Below, in pieces: positions 52,314 to 61,736 of a stretch of 64,000 nt of DNA. A program made the translations under genes and the position numbers. The stretch spans positions 125,238 through 189,237 of the forward strand of contig NZ_WSSB01000008.1 in the NCBI RefSeq assembly GCF_009831765.1, read 5' to 3'. Numbering within the stretch: the stretch's first letter is position 1; each line of letters begins with the position of its first letter. Source of the stretch: Craterilacuibacter sinensis. Its GTDB lineage: Bacteria > Pseudomonadota > Gammaproteobacteria > Burkholderiales > Chromobacteriaceae. The notes under the pieces are model-generated. The model did not search any database and had not been told where the DNA came from. It saw nothing but the letters and a program-made list of their open reading frames with translations.

Positions 52314-53348
52314 TCAACGCGCAGCCCAAGCGTTGAAGCGCTGTTCCAGATCCTCGCCGTTATCTACCCAGAAGCCGACATCAATCGCCAGCGCGCCCTT
52401 CAGGTTGGCAGGATCAGTCGGCAAGTTGGCGGCGACTTTGGCCGGCAACAGCTTGATAGCCTTGGTATTGGTCGGGCCGTACGCAATCTGGCTGGCGTAG
52501 TTCTTTTGCTGCTCCGCCTTGCTGGCAAAGGCGATGAACTGGGTCGCCTCGGCCGATTTGGCACTCTTGGGAATGGCCCAGGAATCAACGTCGTAAATGC
52601 TCTGGTTCCACACCACCTTCAGGTTCTTGCCGTCTTTTTGTGCAGCATCGATGCGGCCGTTGTAGGCCGAGCTCATCACCACATCACCGGAAGCCAGGAA
52701 CTGCGGCGGCTGCGCACCGGCTTCCCACCACTGGATATGCGGCTTGAGCTGGGTCAGCATCTTGAAAGCGCGGTCAACACCGGCCTTGGTGCCCAACACC
52801 TTGTACACCTGATTGGCCGGCACGCCATCGGCCATCAGCGCAAACTCCAGCGTGTACTTGGCCCCCTTGCGCAGGCCACGCTTGCCCGGGAATTTTTTCA
52901 CATCCCAGAAATCTTTCCAGCTGGTCGGTGCCACCTTGAGCTTGTCGGCGTTGTAGGCCATTGCCGTCGACCAGACAAAAATACCCACGCCGCACTCGGA
53001 CACCGCCGGTTTGACGAAATCGGCCTTGTTACCCACCTTGGCCCAGTTAATTTTCTCGAACAGCCCTTCCTCACAACCGCGCAACAGCTCCGGTGACTCG
53101 ACTTCGACCACATCCCATGTCGCCTTGCCAGCATCCACCATGGCCTTGATCTTGGCCATTTCGCCGTTGTAATCACCGGCGGTCACCTCAATGCCGCTGG
53201 TCTTTTCAAACGGCTGGTAAAAAGCCACTTCCTGTGCCGCCTTGTTGGCGCCACCAAAAGAAATCACGGTAATCGACTTGCCGGCCAGGGCCGGCAAGGC
53301 AAAACCGGCGATCACGGCCAGTGCCACACTTTTCTTGATCATATTCAT
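52314..53348 (-). CDS. Polyamine-type ABC transporter substrate-binding protein (PotD-like)
   Basis: A 344-residue exported binding protein with signal peptide (1 to about 22, cut near ALA-GKSI). It belongs to the same superfamily as PotF but is clearly more diverged from the three PotF copies at 19-26 kb: ITVISFGGANKAAQEVAFYQPFEKTSGI replaces the YNWxDYI motif. The ATG at 53348 has AAGGAG six bases upstream. Substrate might be putrescine, spermidine, opine or another organic cation; I would not specify. Confidence 0.87.
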   Translation of the reverse strand: MNMIKKSVALAVIAGFALPALAGKSITVISFGGANKAAQEVAFYQPFEKTSGIEVTAGDYNGEMAKIKAMVDAGKATWDVVEVESPELLRGCEEGLFEKINWAKVGNKADFVKPAVSECGVGIFVWSTAMAYNADKLKVAPTSWKDFWDVKKFPGKRGLRKGAKYTLEFALMADGVPANQVYKVLGTKAGVDRAFKMLTQLKPHIQWWEAGAQPPQFLASGDVVMSSAYNGRIDAAQKDGKNLKVVWNQSIYDVDSWAIPKSAKSAEATQFIAFASKAEQQKNYASQIAYGPTNTKAIKLLPAKVAANLPTDPANLKGALAIDVGFWVDNGEDLEQRFNAWAAR

Positions 53349-53397
53349 TGCTCTCTCCTTGCTGTTGTTTGGTTTTGTACTTATTTTTTCCCGCCAC

Positions 53398-54492
53398 TCA
53401 GGCTGCCAGCGCATCCAGCGCCCGCACATCGCGTGCCATCCAGCCTACATCCATCATGTCGCCCACCTGCCAGGCGGCATCGACTTCACCCACCGGCACC
53501 TTGACGATAAAGCCGCCCTGCCCGGCCACCTCCATGCGCAAGCGCACGTGATCGCCCAGATAGATAAACTCCATCAGCCTGGCTTGCAGCCGGTTTTCAC
53601 AGCCAGCAGCCGCTGCATTCAGACGCACCCGCTCCGGACGAACCGACATCGATGTCACCTCGCCCGAGCCAAGCATGGCCACACGCCGCGCCTTGACCAG
53701 TGCACCATCATGCAGGCGTACATCGCACAGCTCGCCAGCCAGATCTACCACTTCACCACGCAGGGTATTGTTTTCGCCGATAAAGTTGGCCACAAAAGAG
53801 TTGGCCGGCGACTCGTACAAAGTACTGGCGGTGTCGATCTGCTGGATAATGCCATCCTTGAATACGGCGACGCGGTCGGACATGGTCAGCGCCTCGCCCT
53901 GGTCATGGGTGACATACACCACCGTCACGCCCAGACGCTCATGCAGATGCTTGATTTCCAGCTGCATATGCTCGCGTAACTGCTTGTCCAGCGCACCCAA
54001 GGGCTCATCCATCAATACCAGCTTGGGCTCGAACACCAGCGCCCGTGCCAGTGCGACACGCTGCTGCTGGCCACCGGAGAGTTGCCCCGGGTAGCGGTGA
54101 CCCAGACTCTCCAGCCTGACCATGGCCAGCCCGTTTTTGACCCTGTCGGCAATCTCGCTCTTGCCCATCTTGCGCAAGGTCAAGGGATAGGCAAGGTTCT
54201 CCGCCACCGTCATATGCGGAAACAGCGCATAGTTCTGGAACACCATGCCGATATTGCGTTTATGTGGCGGGATATGGTTGAGCAGCTTGCCATCGAAATG
54301 GATTTCGCCGTGGCTGGGCGTCTCGAAGCCGGCCAGCATCATCAGGCAAGTAGTTTTGCCCGAACCGGAGGGGCCGAGCAGAGTCAGGAATTCGCCACGG
54401 CGGATGTCTAGATCCAGATTTTTGACAATCAATGATTCGCCGTCGTAGCTTTTTTGTACGCCACGAAAACTGACCAGTACTTCATCCGCCAT
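53398..54492 (-). CDS. Polyamine-type ABC transporter ATP-binding protein (PotA/PotG-like)
   Basis: A 364-residue ATPase. Walker A is GPSGSGKT (about 40-47), the Q-loop FQNYALFPHMTV, signature LSGGQQQRVALARAL and Walker B LVLMDEPLGALD, with the switch His in THDQGEA. A C-terminal TOBE/OB domain (about 240-360) is present, as in PotA. First gene of the operon; GGGAG precedes the start. Confidence 0.92.
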   Translation of the reverse strand: MADEVLVSFRGVQKSYDGESLIVKNLDLDIRRGEFLTLLGPSGSGKTTCLMMLAGFETPSHGEIHFDGKLLNHIPPHKRNIGMVFQNYALFPHMTVAENLAYPLTLRKMGKSEIADRVKNGLAMVRLESLGHRYPGQLSGGQQQRVALARALVFEPKLVLMDEPLGALDKQLREHMQLEIKHLHERLGVTVVYVTHDQGEALTMSDRVAVFKDGIIQQIDTASTLYESPANSFVANFIGENNTLRGEVVDLAGELCDVRLHDGALVKARRVAMLGSGEVTSMSVRPERVRLNAAAAGCENRLQARLMEFIYLGDHVRLRMEVAGQGGFIVKVPVGEVDAAWQVGDMMDVGWMARDVRALDALAA

Positions 54493-54656
54493 GCTGTCTC
54501 CCGTCTTATTTATTCCGCAAGGCGGAACTTAGTTTTACTTTTATAAAAGCTACCGCCAGCACAACCCCAAGTAAAGAGCCTTTACTCCATTACGGGAGTA
54601 ATGCCTGAAAACTGTTGCATAATTGTCAGAAACAGCGACTTCAGAGACACGACAAT

Positions 54657-54689
54657 AAAAAAGGGCCTGCTCTTTCGAGCAGGCCCTTG
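54657..54689 (-). terminator. Terminator after gdhB
   Basis: On the minus strand a perfect AAGGGCCTGCTC / GAGCAGGCCCTT hairpin with a four-base loop is followed by a T-run (TTTTTTAT). The region 54493-54656 otherwise contains the promoter of the polyamine transporter operon, with an AT-rich TTTTATAAAAG stretch (about 54538-54548). Confidence 0.9.
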
Positions 54690-54721
54690 CCTTTGATGCC
54701 GGGTCACCCCGGCTTATTCGC

Positions 54722-57700
54722 TTAACTCAGCAAATGGTTGTTCAGCTCGCGCATGCCGGCCGAAAGCATGGCCAGATCCAGCAATTCGAAGGTTTGCAGT
54801 TCGGCAAACATCTGCTGACACTGCTCGACATTCACCGCACGCGCCTCCAGCCAGCAATGGGCAAAATCGCCTTCAATCCCAGCATCCAGCGCCATGCGCG
54901 TCAGGCGACGATGCATGCGGTACAGGTCGTCGCGCAAGGCCGAACGTGCCAGCGATTGCCAACGGTTTTCGCGCGGCAAGCGGGTGATCGCGTCACACAG
55001 CCAGTCCAGCTGCAATTCGCGTCCCAGCGTGAAATAACCGGCCGCCAGATCTTCCAGCGCCCTGTCACTGCCCTCGCCGATTTCGATGATATCCATCAGC
55101 GGCACGGCAAATGCCAGACGCGCAAGCACCTGCGCCAACTGTTGCGGCATACCCTCTACCGCCATGCGCGCTTCCAGTGCAGCCACTTGCGGGTAAACCG
55201 TCGCATCGATCAGCTGCGGCAGGCTTTGCAGCAGGGCCTGCACCTTGTCGGCATAGCGTTCGATCTGTGCGCTCACCGCGCCAAACGGACGGCGGTTACG
55301 CAACACCCAGCGCGTGACACGCTCGATCAGGGTACGCACCAGCACCATCATCTCGACCTGCAACTCGGCCGGTACGCGGTTATCCAGCGCCTCGATTTCA
55401 CACCACAACTTCTCGGCGTCAAAGACATGGCTGGCAATCCACCAGGCGCGCGCGATATCGCAAGCCGGCAGCGGGGTTTCTTCCTTCAGGCGGAACATGA
55501 AGGTCGTACCCATGCGGTTGACGATACGGTTGGCCAGCTGGTTGGCAATGATTTCGCGCTTGAGATAGTGCGACTTCATCGCTTCGCCAAAGCGCACCTT
55601 GAGCGGCCCGGGGAAGTAATCGACCAGAATCGGCAGAAAGTCAGCATCGTCCGGCAGATCGGAGGCCAGCAGCGCCTGATCCAGCGTGATCTTGCTATAG
55701 GCCAGCAAGACTGCCACTTCCGGCGTAGTCAGGCCAGATCGCAAGGCGCGACGCTCGGCCAGTTGGGCATCAGTCGGCAGATATTCCAGCGCACGGTTGA
55801 TCTCGCCGGCTTTTTCCATCGCCAGCATCATGCGCGTCTGCGCACCCAGCATCTGCGGTGCATTCAGGCGATTGACCGCCAGAATCTGCGTCTGCAGATA
55901 GTTGTTGCGCAATACCAGATGGCCGACTTCATCCGTCATTTCCGCCAGCAGTTCATTCCGCTGCTTAAGGGTCATATCGCCCTGCTGCATCACGCCACCC
56001 AGCAGGATCTTGATATTCACCTCATGGTCGGAGCAGTCAACGCCGGCCGAGTTGTCGATCGCGTCGGTGCAGATCAGGCCTCCCTTGAGGGCAAACTCGA
56101 TACGGCCTTTTTGCGTACACCCCAGATTGCCGCCCTCGCCCACCACCTTGACATTGAGCTCGCTGCCGTTGACGCGCAATGCATCGGTCGCACGGTCGCG
56201 CACATCGGCGTGGCTCTCGCTCGTTGCCTTGACATAAGTACCGATACCGCCGTTGTAAAGCAGGTCGGCCTCGGCCTGGAGGATCTCGTGGATCAGCTCG
56301 GATGGCGCCATGCTCTCGCGCTCGGTCTTAAGCCATGTACGCACTTCGGCCGACAGCGGGATGGACTTGGCTGAACGCTCGAAGATGCCGCCGCCGGCCG
56401 AAATCAGCTCGCGCTGGTAATCGGTCCACGACGAACGCGGCAGATTAAACAGGCGGGCGCGCTCGGCAAAGCTGATGCTGGCTACCGGGTTCGGATCAAG
56501 GAAAATATGCAGATGATTGAACGCGGCCTTCAGGCAGATATGCTCGGACAAAAGCATGCCATTGCCGAAGACATCACCGGCCATATCGCCAATACCGATC
56601 ACGCTAAAGTCTTCACGCTGGATATCCTTGCCCAGATGGCGGAAGTGGCGCTTGACTGCTTCCCATGCCCCGCGTGCGGTAATGCCCATGCCCTTGTGGT
56701 CGTAACCGGCCGAGCCGCCGGAGGCAAATGCGTCGCCCAGCCAGAAGCCGTACTGTGCCGAAACGCCGTTGGCGATATCGGAGAAGCTGGCCGTCCCCTT
56801 GTCGGCAGCCACCACCAGATAGGGATCATCCGCATCCAGACGTACCACCTGCTGTGGCGGCACGATCTGCCCGCTCACCAGGTTATCGGTCAAGTCGAGC
56901 AAGGCCGAGATGAACAGTTTGTAGCAGGCAATGCCCTCGGCCATAAAGGCCTCGCGTTCGGAAGCCGCCGGCAATTGCTTGCAGACGAAGCCACCCTTGG
57001 AGCCCATGGGCACAATCACCGAGTTCTTCACCATCTGTGCCTTGACCAGACCCAGTACCTCGGTACGGAAATCTTCCATACGGTCAGACCAGCGCAAACC
57101 GCCACGCGCGACCTTGGAGCCGCGCAAATGTACGCCCTCGACACGCGGACTGTATACCCAGATCTCGAACAACGGGCGCGGCTGCGGCAGGAACGGTATC
57201 GCTGCGGACTCGAGCTTGAACGACACATAGGACTTGGTCTGTCCCTCTGCATCCGCCTGCCAGAAATTGGTACGGCGGGTCGCCATAATCACGGTCAGGA
57301 AACCGTTGAGAATGCGGTCCTCGTCCAGATTGGACACCTTGTCCAGCATGCCCTTCAGTTCGCTGCACAATGCCTCGGCCCGCGCGCTATCCTGCTGTGC
57401 CGGCGCCAGTCTGGCTGCGAACAGTTCGACCAGCTTGCGGGTAATCTGCGGGTAATTGGCTACGCACTGTTCGATATAGGCCTGGCTGAAAGTCAGGCCG
57501 GCCTGGCGCAGATACTTGGCCAGCGCACGCACCAGTGTAATTTCACGCCAGTTAAGCCCGGCCAAGAGTGCCAGACGGTTGAAACCGTCGCTCTCGCAAC
57601 GCCCGGCAAAGACCTCGGCCAGCAGCTGCTGGAAGTCCTGCTGGACGTCTTCATCCGCCATCTGCGCATAGGCTGCGCCCAGCTCCAGACCGAAATCGGA

Positions 57701-59518
57701 AATCCACACCATGCGGCCATCGGCACGCTCGATACGGTAGGGATGCTCGTCCTGCACCTTGACGCCCATGTTCTCCAGAATGGGCATGCTGGCCGACAGG
57801 CCCAGCGGCGCACCACTGCGGAACAGTTTCAGGTTGAACTGCTGGGAAGCACGATGAAAGGGGCGATACAGCTTGATCGCCAGCGGCTGTTCGCTGCTGA
57901 CCTGCGTAATATGCTGGATATCATGCACGGCACTGCGCACACTGAATTCTTCGCGGTAAGCCAGCGGGAATGCCGACTGGTAGAGGCCGAACAAGGCATT
58001 ACCCTGCTCTTCGCCATGCGCTTCGGTCAGTTGCACCGACAACTCGTCAACCCAGCCGCGCACAACGCGGGCAATTTCCTGCTCGACATCGCTCTCGCGA
58101 TACGCCGGCAAGTCTGCAGCCTGGGTACGGATAATGTAATGCACCCGCGCCAGCACGCCGTCACCGATTTGCACGCTGAACTCGGCCGCATTGCCGTTAA
58201 AGGCCGCCAGCAATACTTTCTCGATTTTGAGCCGGACTTCAGTGCTAAAGCTGTCACGCGGCACATACACAAGACAGCTGACATAACGATGGTATCTATC
58301 CTTGCGCACAAACAGGCGCACGCGCGGACGCTCCTGCAGATTGACGATGCCCTCGGCAATCGGCAGCAGGGTTTCCGCTTCGATCTCGAACAACTCGTCA
58401 CGCGGATAGGTTTCCAGCACAAAACCCAGGGTCTTGGCCTTGTAACTGTTGTCGACAAAGTCGCAACTCTCGGTCACATAGGCCAGCTTCTCGCGCAGGA
58501 TAGGAATCTCCTGCAGCGGCGCCTGATAGGCGCTGGCGGTATACAAGCCCAGCAAGCGCGATTCGCCCACCACTTCACCGGCGGCGTTAAAACGCTTGAT
58601 GCCGACAAAGTCCATATACGCCGGACGATGGATGATGGAGCGCGACTGCGACTTGTTCAGCACGATGCGCTGCGGCAGATGCGCCAGCTCGCGCAGCGCT
58701 TGCGGCAGCGCTTCGAAACTGGCGGAATACTCCTTGCTACCCTGGTCTTCCAGTATGCCCAGGCCCGAATCCTTGACGATCTTCAGACTGTCCTTGCCGT
58801 CACGCTTGACCAGGTCGTAGCTGCAGTAACCCATAAACAGGAAATGATTGGCTGCCATCCACTCGAGAAAAGCCCGTCCCTCCTGCCCCTGCTCGCCTTG
58901 CCCGGCCAGCTCTTCGCATAGGGCGCTCACTCGCTCACGCATCACCGGCTCATCGCGCACCACCAACTGGATGCTGGCCAGCACCTGCGTCAACTCTTGC
59001 TGCAAAGCATGCAGTCGCGTCTCGTCGCTGACGCGATCCATCTGCACATGAATCAGCGACTCCAGCGGCAAGCTGCGGTCTTCAGTGCGCTTAAGCGCTT
59101 GCAACTGGCCTGAGGCATCACGCGCCACCGCGACCACCGGGTGTACCAGCAAATGCAGGTTCAGGCTATGGCGCGCCAGGAACATCGCGACCGAGTCGAT
59201 CAGGAAAGGCATGTCGTCGTTAACGATCTCGATCACGCTATGCGTGCTTTGCCAGCCATCACGCTCGAAATCCGGATTGTAAATACGGACTTTGACCTGC
59301 CCTGGCTGGCGCTGCCCGGCAAACTCGTAATGCGCCATCGCGACACCGACCAGATCCAGCGCACTCTGGCGCGACAGGTCGGCATACTCGGTTTCTTCGA
59401 AATAGATAGGGAAAAAAGGAAGCAGTTGATCGGACTCGGCAGAAGAGAGCTTCTGTCTGGCCAGTCCCTGGATATCGGCAATCAGGCGGACAAGTTCGGT
59501 CTTGTTGCTAAACGACAT
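54722..59518 (-). CDS. gdhB: NAD-specific glutamate dehydrogenase, 180-kDa type
   Basis: A 1598-residue enzyme oxidising glutamate to 2-oxoglutarate and ammonia with NAD. It has the GDH-180 layout: an N-terminal ACT-like regulatory region of about 700 residues, then the catalytic core in the middle (RGSKVARGGLRWSDRMEDFRTEVLGLVKAQMVKNSVIVPMGSKGGFV near residue 790, with the substrate Lys residues), GIGDMAGDVFGNGML (NAD fold), and a long helical C-terminal domain. Length matches the family (about 1600). Start at 59518 (MSFSNKTEL) has GGGAAG upstream; the open frame continues 91 codons further without family sequence. It belongs to arginine/glutamate catabolism; the nearby ArgR-type regulator may induce it. 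Confidence 0.95.
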   Translation of the reverse strand: MSFSNKTELVRLIADIQGLARQKLSSAESDQLLPFFPIYFEETEYADLSRQSALDLVGVAMAHYEFAGQRQPGQVKVRIYNPDFERDGWQSTHSVIEIVNDDMPFLIDSVAMFLARHSLNLHLLVHPVVAVARDASGQLQALKRTEDRSLPLESLIHVQMDRVSDETRLHALQQELTQVLASIQLVVRDEPVMRERVSALCEELAGQGEQGQEGRAFLEWMAANHFLFMGYCSYDLVKRDGKDSLKIVKDSGLGILEDQGSKEYSASFEALPQALRELAHLPQRIVLNKSQSRSIIHRPAYMDFVGIKRFNAAGEVVGESRLLGLYTASAYQAPLQEIPILREKLAYVTESCDFVDNSYKAKTLGFVLETYPRDELFEIEAETLLPIAEGIVNLQERPRVRLFVRKDRYHRYVSCLVYVPRDSFSTEVRLKIEKVLLAAFNGNAAEFSVQIGDGVLARVHYIIRTQAADLPAYRESDVEQEIARVVRGWVDELSVQLTEAHGEEQGNALFGLYQSAFPLAYREEFSVRSAVHDIQHITQVSSEQPLAIKLYRPFHRASQQFNLKLFRSGAPLGLSASMPILENMGVKVQDEHPYRIERADGRMVWISDFGLELGAAYAQMADEDVQQDFQQLLAEVFAGRCESDGFNRLALLAGLNWREITLVRALAKYLRQAGLTFSQAYIEQCVANYPQITRKLVELFAARLAPAQQDSARAEALCSELKGMLDKVSNLDEDRILNGFLTVIMATRRTNFWQADAEGQTKSYVSFKLESAAIPFLPQPRPLFEIWVYSPRVEGVHLRGSKVARGGLRWSDRMEDFRTEVLGLVKAQMVKNSVIVPMGSKGGFVCKQLPAASEREAFMAEGIACYKLFISALLDLTDNLVSGQIVPPQQVVRLDADDPYLVVAADKGTASFSDIANGVSAQYGFWLGDAFASGGSAGYDHKGMGITARGAWEAVKRHFRHLGKDIQREDFSVIGIGDMAGDVFGNGMLLSEHICLKAAFNHLHIFLDPNPVASISFAERARLFNLPRSSWTDYQRELISAGGGIFERSAKSIPLSAEVRTWLKTERESMAPSELIHEILQAEADLLYNGGIGTYVKATSESHADVRDRATDALRVNGSELNVKVVGEGGNLGCTQKGRIEFALKGGLICTDAIDNSAGVDCSDHEVNIKILLGGVMQQGDMTLKQRNELLAEMTDEVGHLVLRNNYLQTQILAVNRLNAPQMLGAQTRMMLAMEKAGEINRALEYLPTDAQLAERRALRSGLTTPEVAVLLAYSKITLDQALLASDLPDDADFLPILVDYFPGPLKVRFGEAMKSHYLKREIIANQLANRIVNRMGTTFMFRLKEETPLPACDIARAWWIASHVFDAEKLWCEIEALDNRVPAELQVEMMVLVRTLIERVTRWVLRNRRPFGAVSAQIERYADKVQALLQSLPQLIDATVYPQVAALEARMAVEGMPQQLAQVLARLAFAVPLMDIIEIGEGSDRALEDLAAGYFTLGRELQLDWLCDAITRLPRENRWQSLARSALRDDLYRMHRRLTRMALDAGIEGDFAHCWLEARAVNVEQCQQMFAELQTFELLDLAMLSAGMRELNNHLLS

Positions 59519-59598
59519 GGAGCTTCCCTTTGTTGTATGGTCACTGGGTAGTGTCGACGCATTGTAGATGCTGCCCCAATAAGCGCATTCTTGTTTTG

Positions 59599-59621
59599 CG
59601 ACACGCATGTATACATACCCA
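59599..59621 (-). promoter_or_regulatory. Candidate ArgR site, copy 1
   Basis: On the minus strand TGGGTATGTAT, seven bases, TGTCG. Continuing, TGTCGC-N8-AA fits the half-site reported for Pseudomonas ArgR. It lies about 45-70 bases ahead of a plausible gdhB start site (-10-like TACAAT at 59566-59561). Confidence 0.6.
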
Positions 59622-59681
59622 GAAGTGCAATTCGTACGCATGAATGCTAACCATAGCCAAAGACCGATGAAACTTCGTGCC

Positions 59682-59704
59682 CGACAAAGCGTGATACATA
59701 CCCA
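59682..59704 (-). promoter_or_regulatory. Candidate ArgR site, copy 2
   Basis: A second copy of the same pattern (TGGGTATGTAT, seven bases, TGTCG) in the same orientation, 83 bases from copy 1. The two together occupy the 285-base gap between gdhB and the binding-protein gene. Identity of the binding protein is inferred. Confidence 0.55.
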
Positions 59705-59803
59705 CACAGGGAATAACGCGTTAAAATCGCCGCCCCTGAGCTGTCCAGAATCAATAGCCCCGTTCAAGACAAATGGCACAAGCCGGATCAATATGGAGAT
59801 AGA

Positions 59804-60607
59804 ATGAGACGTTTTTCCGGCCTGCTGGCGTGGCTCTGGCTACTGCCGACCATCGCCTATGGGGCACCCGTCCTACGCTTCGGTGTCGATCTCAACTACC
59901 CTCCCTTTTCCTGGCAGGACAAACAGGGGCAAGCGCAAGGTTTCGATATCGACATCGCCTATGCACTGTGTCAGGCGCTTGAAGTACGCTGCCTGATCGT
60001 CCCTCAGGATTGGGATGGCTTGATCCCGGCACTCAAGGCAGGAAAATTCGATGCCATCCTGTCATCCATGCAGATCACGCCGGAACGCATGCGCCAGGTT
60101 GACTTCAGTGACAAGTATTACAACATGCCCAGTCGGCTGATCAGCCGCAAACATGGCCAGACAGAGGCCGGCACGTGGCGCGCTAAGCGCATCGGTGTAC
60201 TGGAATCCTCGACTCAGGAAAACTTTGCCCGTGCGCGCTGGGGCAAACAGCAAGCCAGAATCATCAGCTATAGCGAAATCAGCGATGCCTTCCTTGCCTT
60301 GCAGCAAGGCAAGCTTGATGCCGTATTTGTCGATAGTGCAGTAGGCGAGCAGGCGTTTCTAAGCACGCAAGATGGACGCGATTTTGCCTTCACCGGCGAC
60401 AGTTTTTCCGATCCGGCCTACTTTGGCCCGGGAGCCGGCATTGCCGTGAAGAAGGGAAACCATGCCTTAAGGCTCAAACTGAATCAGGCATTGCAAAAAA
60501 TCAGACAAAACGGGCGCTATCATAAAATACAAAACAAATATTTCGGCTTCGATATCTACGGCGACAGGCCACAAGCTAAAGTGATCGCACCGGAAACAAC
60601 ACATTAA
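59804..60607 (+). CDS. Periplasmic basic-amino-acid binding protein (ArgT/AotJ-like)
   Basis: A 267-residue exported binding protein with signal peptide (1 to about 20, cut after AYG). The fold II signature is clear: LRFGVDLNYPPFSWQDKQGQAQGFDIDIAYALC, DWDGLIPALKAGKFDAILSSMQITPERMRQVDFSDKYY, typical of the lysine/arginine/ornithine type. No permease or ATPase follows; it is an orphan binding protein. It is divergent from gdhB and followed by the ArgR-type regulator, as in the Pseudomonas arginine regulon, which supports arginine or ornithine as ligand. Confidence 0.87.
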   Translation: MRRFSGLLAWLWLLPTIAYGAPVLRFGVDLNYPPFSWQDKQGQAQGFDIDIAYALCQALEVRCLIVPQDWDGLIPALKAGKFDAILSSMQITPERMRQVDFSDKYYNMPSRLISRKHGQTEAGTWRAKRIGVLESSTQENFARARWGKQQARIISYSEISDAFLALQQGKLDAVFVDSAVGEQAFLSTQDGRDFAFTGDSFSDPAYFGPGAGIAVKKGNHALRLKLNQALQKIRQNGRYHKIQNKYFGFDIYGDRPQAKVIAPETTH

Positions 60608-60697
60608 ACGTACAATAGTCGTATTACCTTGTCGCAAGGCTGAACTAGCAGGCAAGCTTGATCCTTAACCAATGCTCACACCGGTTACCCCGAATTC

Positions 60698-61693
60698 ATG
60701 GTTTCCCCTAAGTCACAGGCAAATAAACAGCTACGTTACGGCTTCCTGCTGCTTCCGAATGCTTCGATGGCTAATCTGGCCATTGCCACGGAAGTACTGG
60801 TCGCAGCCAATCAGCTGGCAGAAAAACGCTGTTATGAGTATCTGACTCTCTCGCTCGATGGTGCAGCGGTAACGCTGCTCAACGGCCAAAAGCTGGAGGT
60901 TGATCTTCCCCTGCTCAACGCGCCACGACTGGATGCCCTGTTTGTCTTGGCTGGCGATACACATGGGGAAATAGCGGTAGAAGAACTGGCGCGTGCCGCC
61001 GCCCTGCCCGGCAACGACAAGATGCTGATTGTCGGTATCGGCTGCGGCAGCTACTGGCTGGCTCGCGCCGGGCTCTTGTCCGGCTATCGCGCCACCATAC
61101 ACTGGCAAGAAATCAACCGCCTGACCGACGAGTTTTCCGATGTTATCGTGTCCGGAAATCTCTATGAAACCGACCGCAACCGTGCCAGCTGCGCCGGTGG
61201 CGCGGCTACGCTGGATTTTATGGTGACGCTTGTTTCCGGACTGCTGGGCAGCGAGTTTGCCTCGCGCCTGTCCGAACTTTTCAGCATGGAACGTATCCGT
61301 CCGGGCAACGAACGCCAGCGTATTCCGCTGGTCACCCGTATCGGCGGCAGCCAGCCCAAGCTAACCGAAGCGGTCAGTCTGATGGAAGCCAATATCGAAG
61401 AGCCGCTGTCAACCGATGATATTGCATTTTATGTCGGCGTTTCGCGCCGCCAGCTTGAACGTCTGTTCAAGCAATACTTGAGTACCGTTCCATCCAAGTA
61501 CTATCTCGAACTGCGCTTGAACCGTGCCCGGCAATTGCTGCAACAAACCTCCAAGTCCATCGTACAAATCGGTCTTGCTTGCGGTTTTTCCAGCGGGCCG
61601 CACTTCTCCAGCACCTATCGCAGCCACTTCAATATCACGCCGCGCGAAGAGCGCTCGCAGCGTGCCTTGCACCATGTAGCAGCGCAATCCTGA
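60698..61693 (+). CDS. ArgR-type AraC-family transcriptional regulator (GATase1/GlxA-like N-domain)
   Basis: A 331-residue regulator. Residues 1 to about 190 form a class I amidotransferase-like (DJ-1/PfpI) domain with the degenerate cysteine elbow GIGCGSYWLARAGLLSGYRAT. Residues about 220-320 are an AraC double HTH; segments LVTRIGGSQPKLTEAV.LMEANIEEPLSTDDIA, SRRQLERLFKQYL and CGFSSGPHFSS are very close to Pseudomonas ArgR, which induces arginine transport, the AST pathway and gdhB. It should not be confused with the unrelated E. coli hexameric ArgR. Start ATG at 60698; ribosome-binding site weak. Confidence 0.85.
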   Translation: MVSPKSQANKQLRYGFLLLPNASMANLAIATEVLVAANQLAEKRCYEYLTLSLDGAAVTLLNGQKLEVDLPLLNAPRLDALFVLAGDTHGEIAVEELARAAALPGNDKMLIVGIGCGSYWLARAGLLSGYRATIHWQEINRLTDEFSDVIVSGNLYETDRNRASCAGGAATLDFMVTLVSGLLGSEFASRLSELFSMERIRPGNERQRIPLVTRIGGSQPKLTEAVSLMEANIEEPLSTDDIAFYVGVSRRQLERLFKQYLSTVPSKYYLELRLNRARQLLQQTSKSIVQIGLACGFSSGPHFSSTYRSHFNITPREERSQRALHHVAAQS

Positions 61694-61736
61694 CGCCTGT
61701 GATGCGCGTGGGCAGCGCAGCAAGCGCGACGCCCGC

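Noticed and set aside
54734..58921. Two very long plus-strand open frames (546 and 804 codons) inside gdhB
   Set aside because: Both are antisense to the conserved glutamate dehydrogenase and are rich in His, Gln and Arg, as expected for a mirror of a biased codon pattern.
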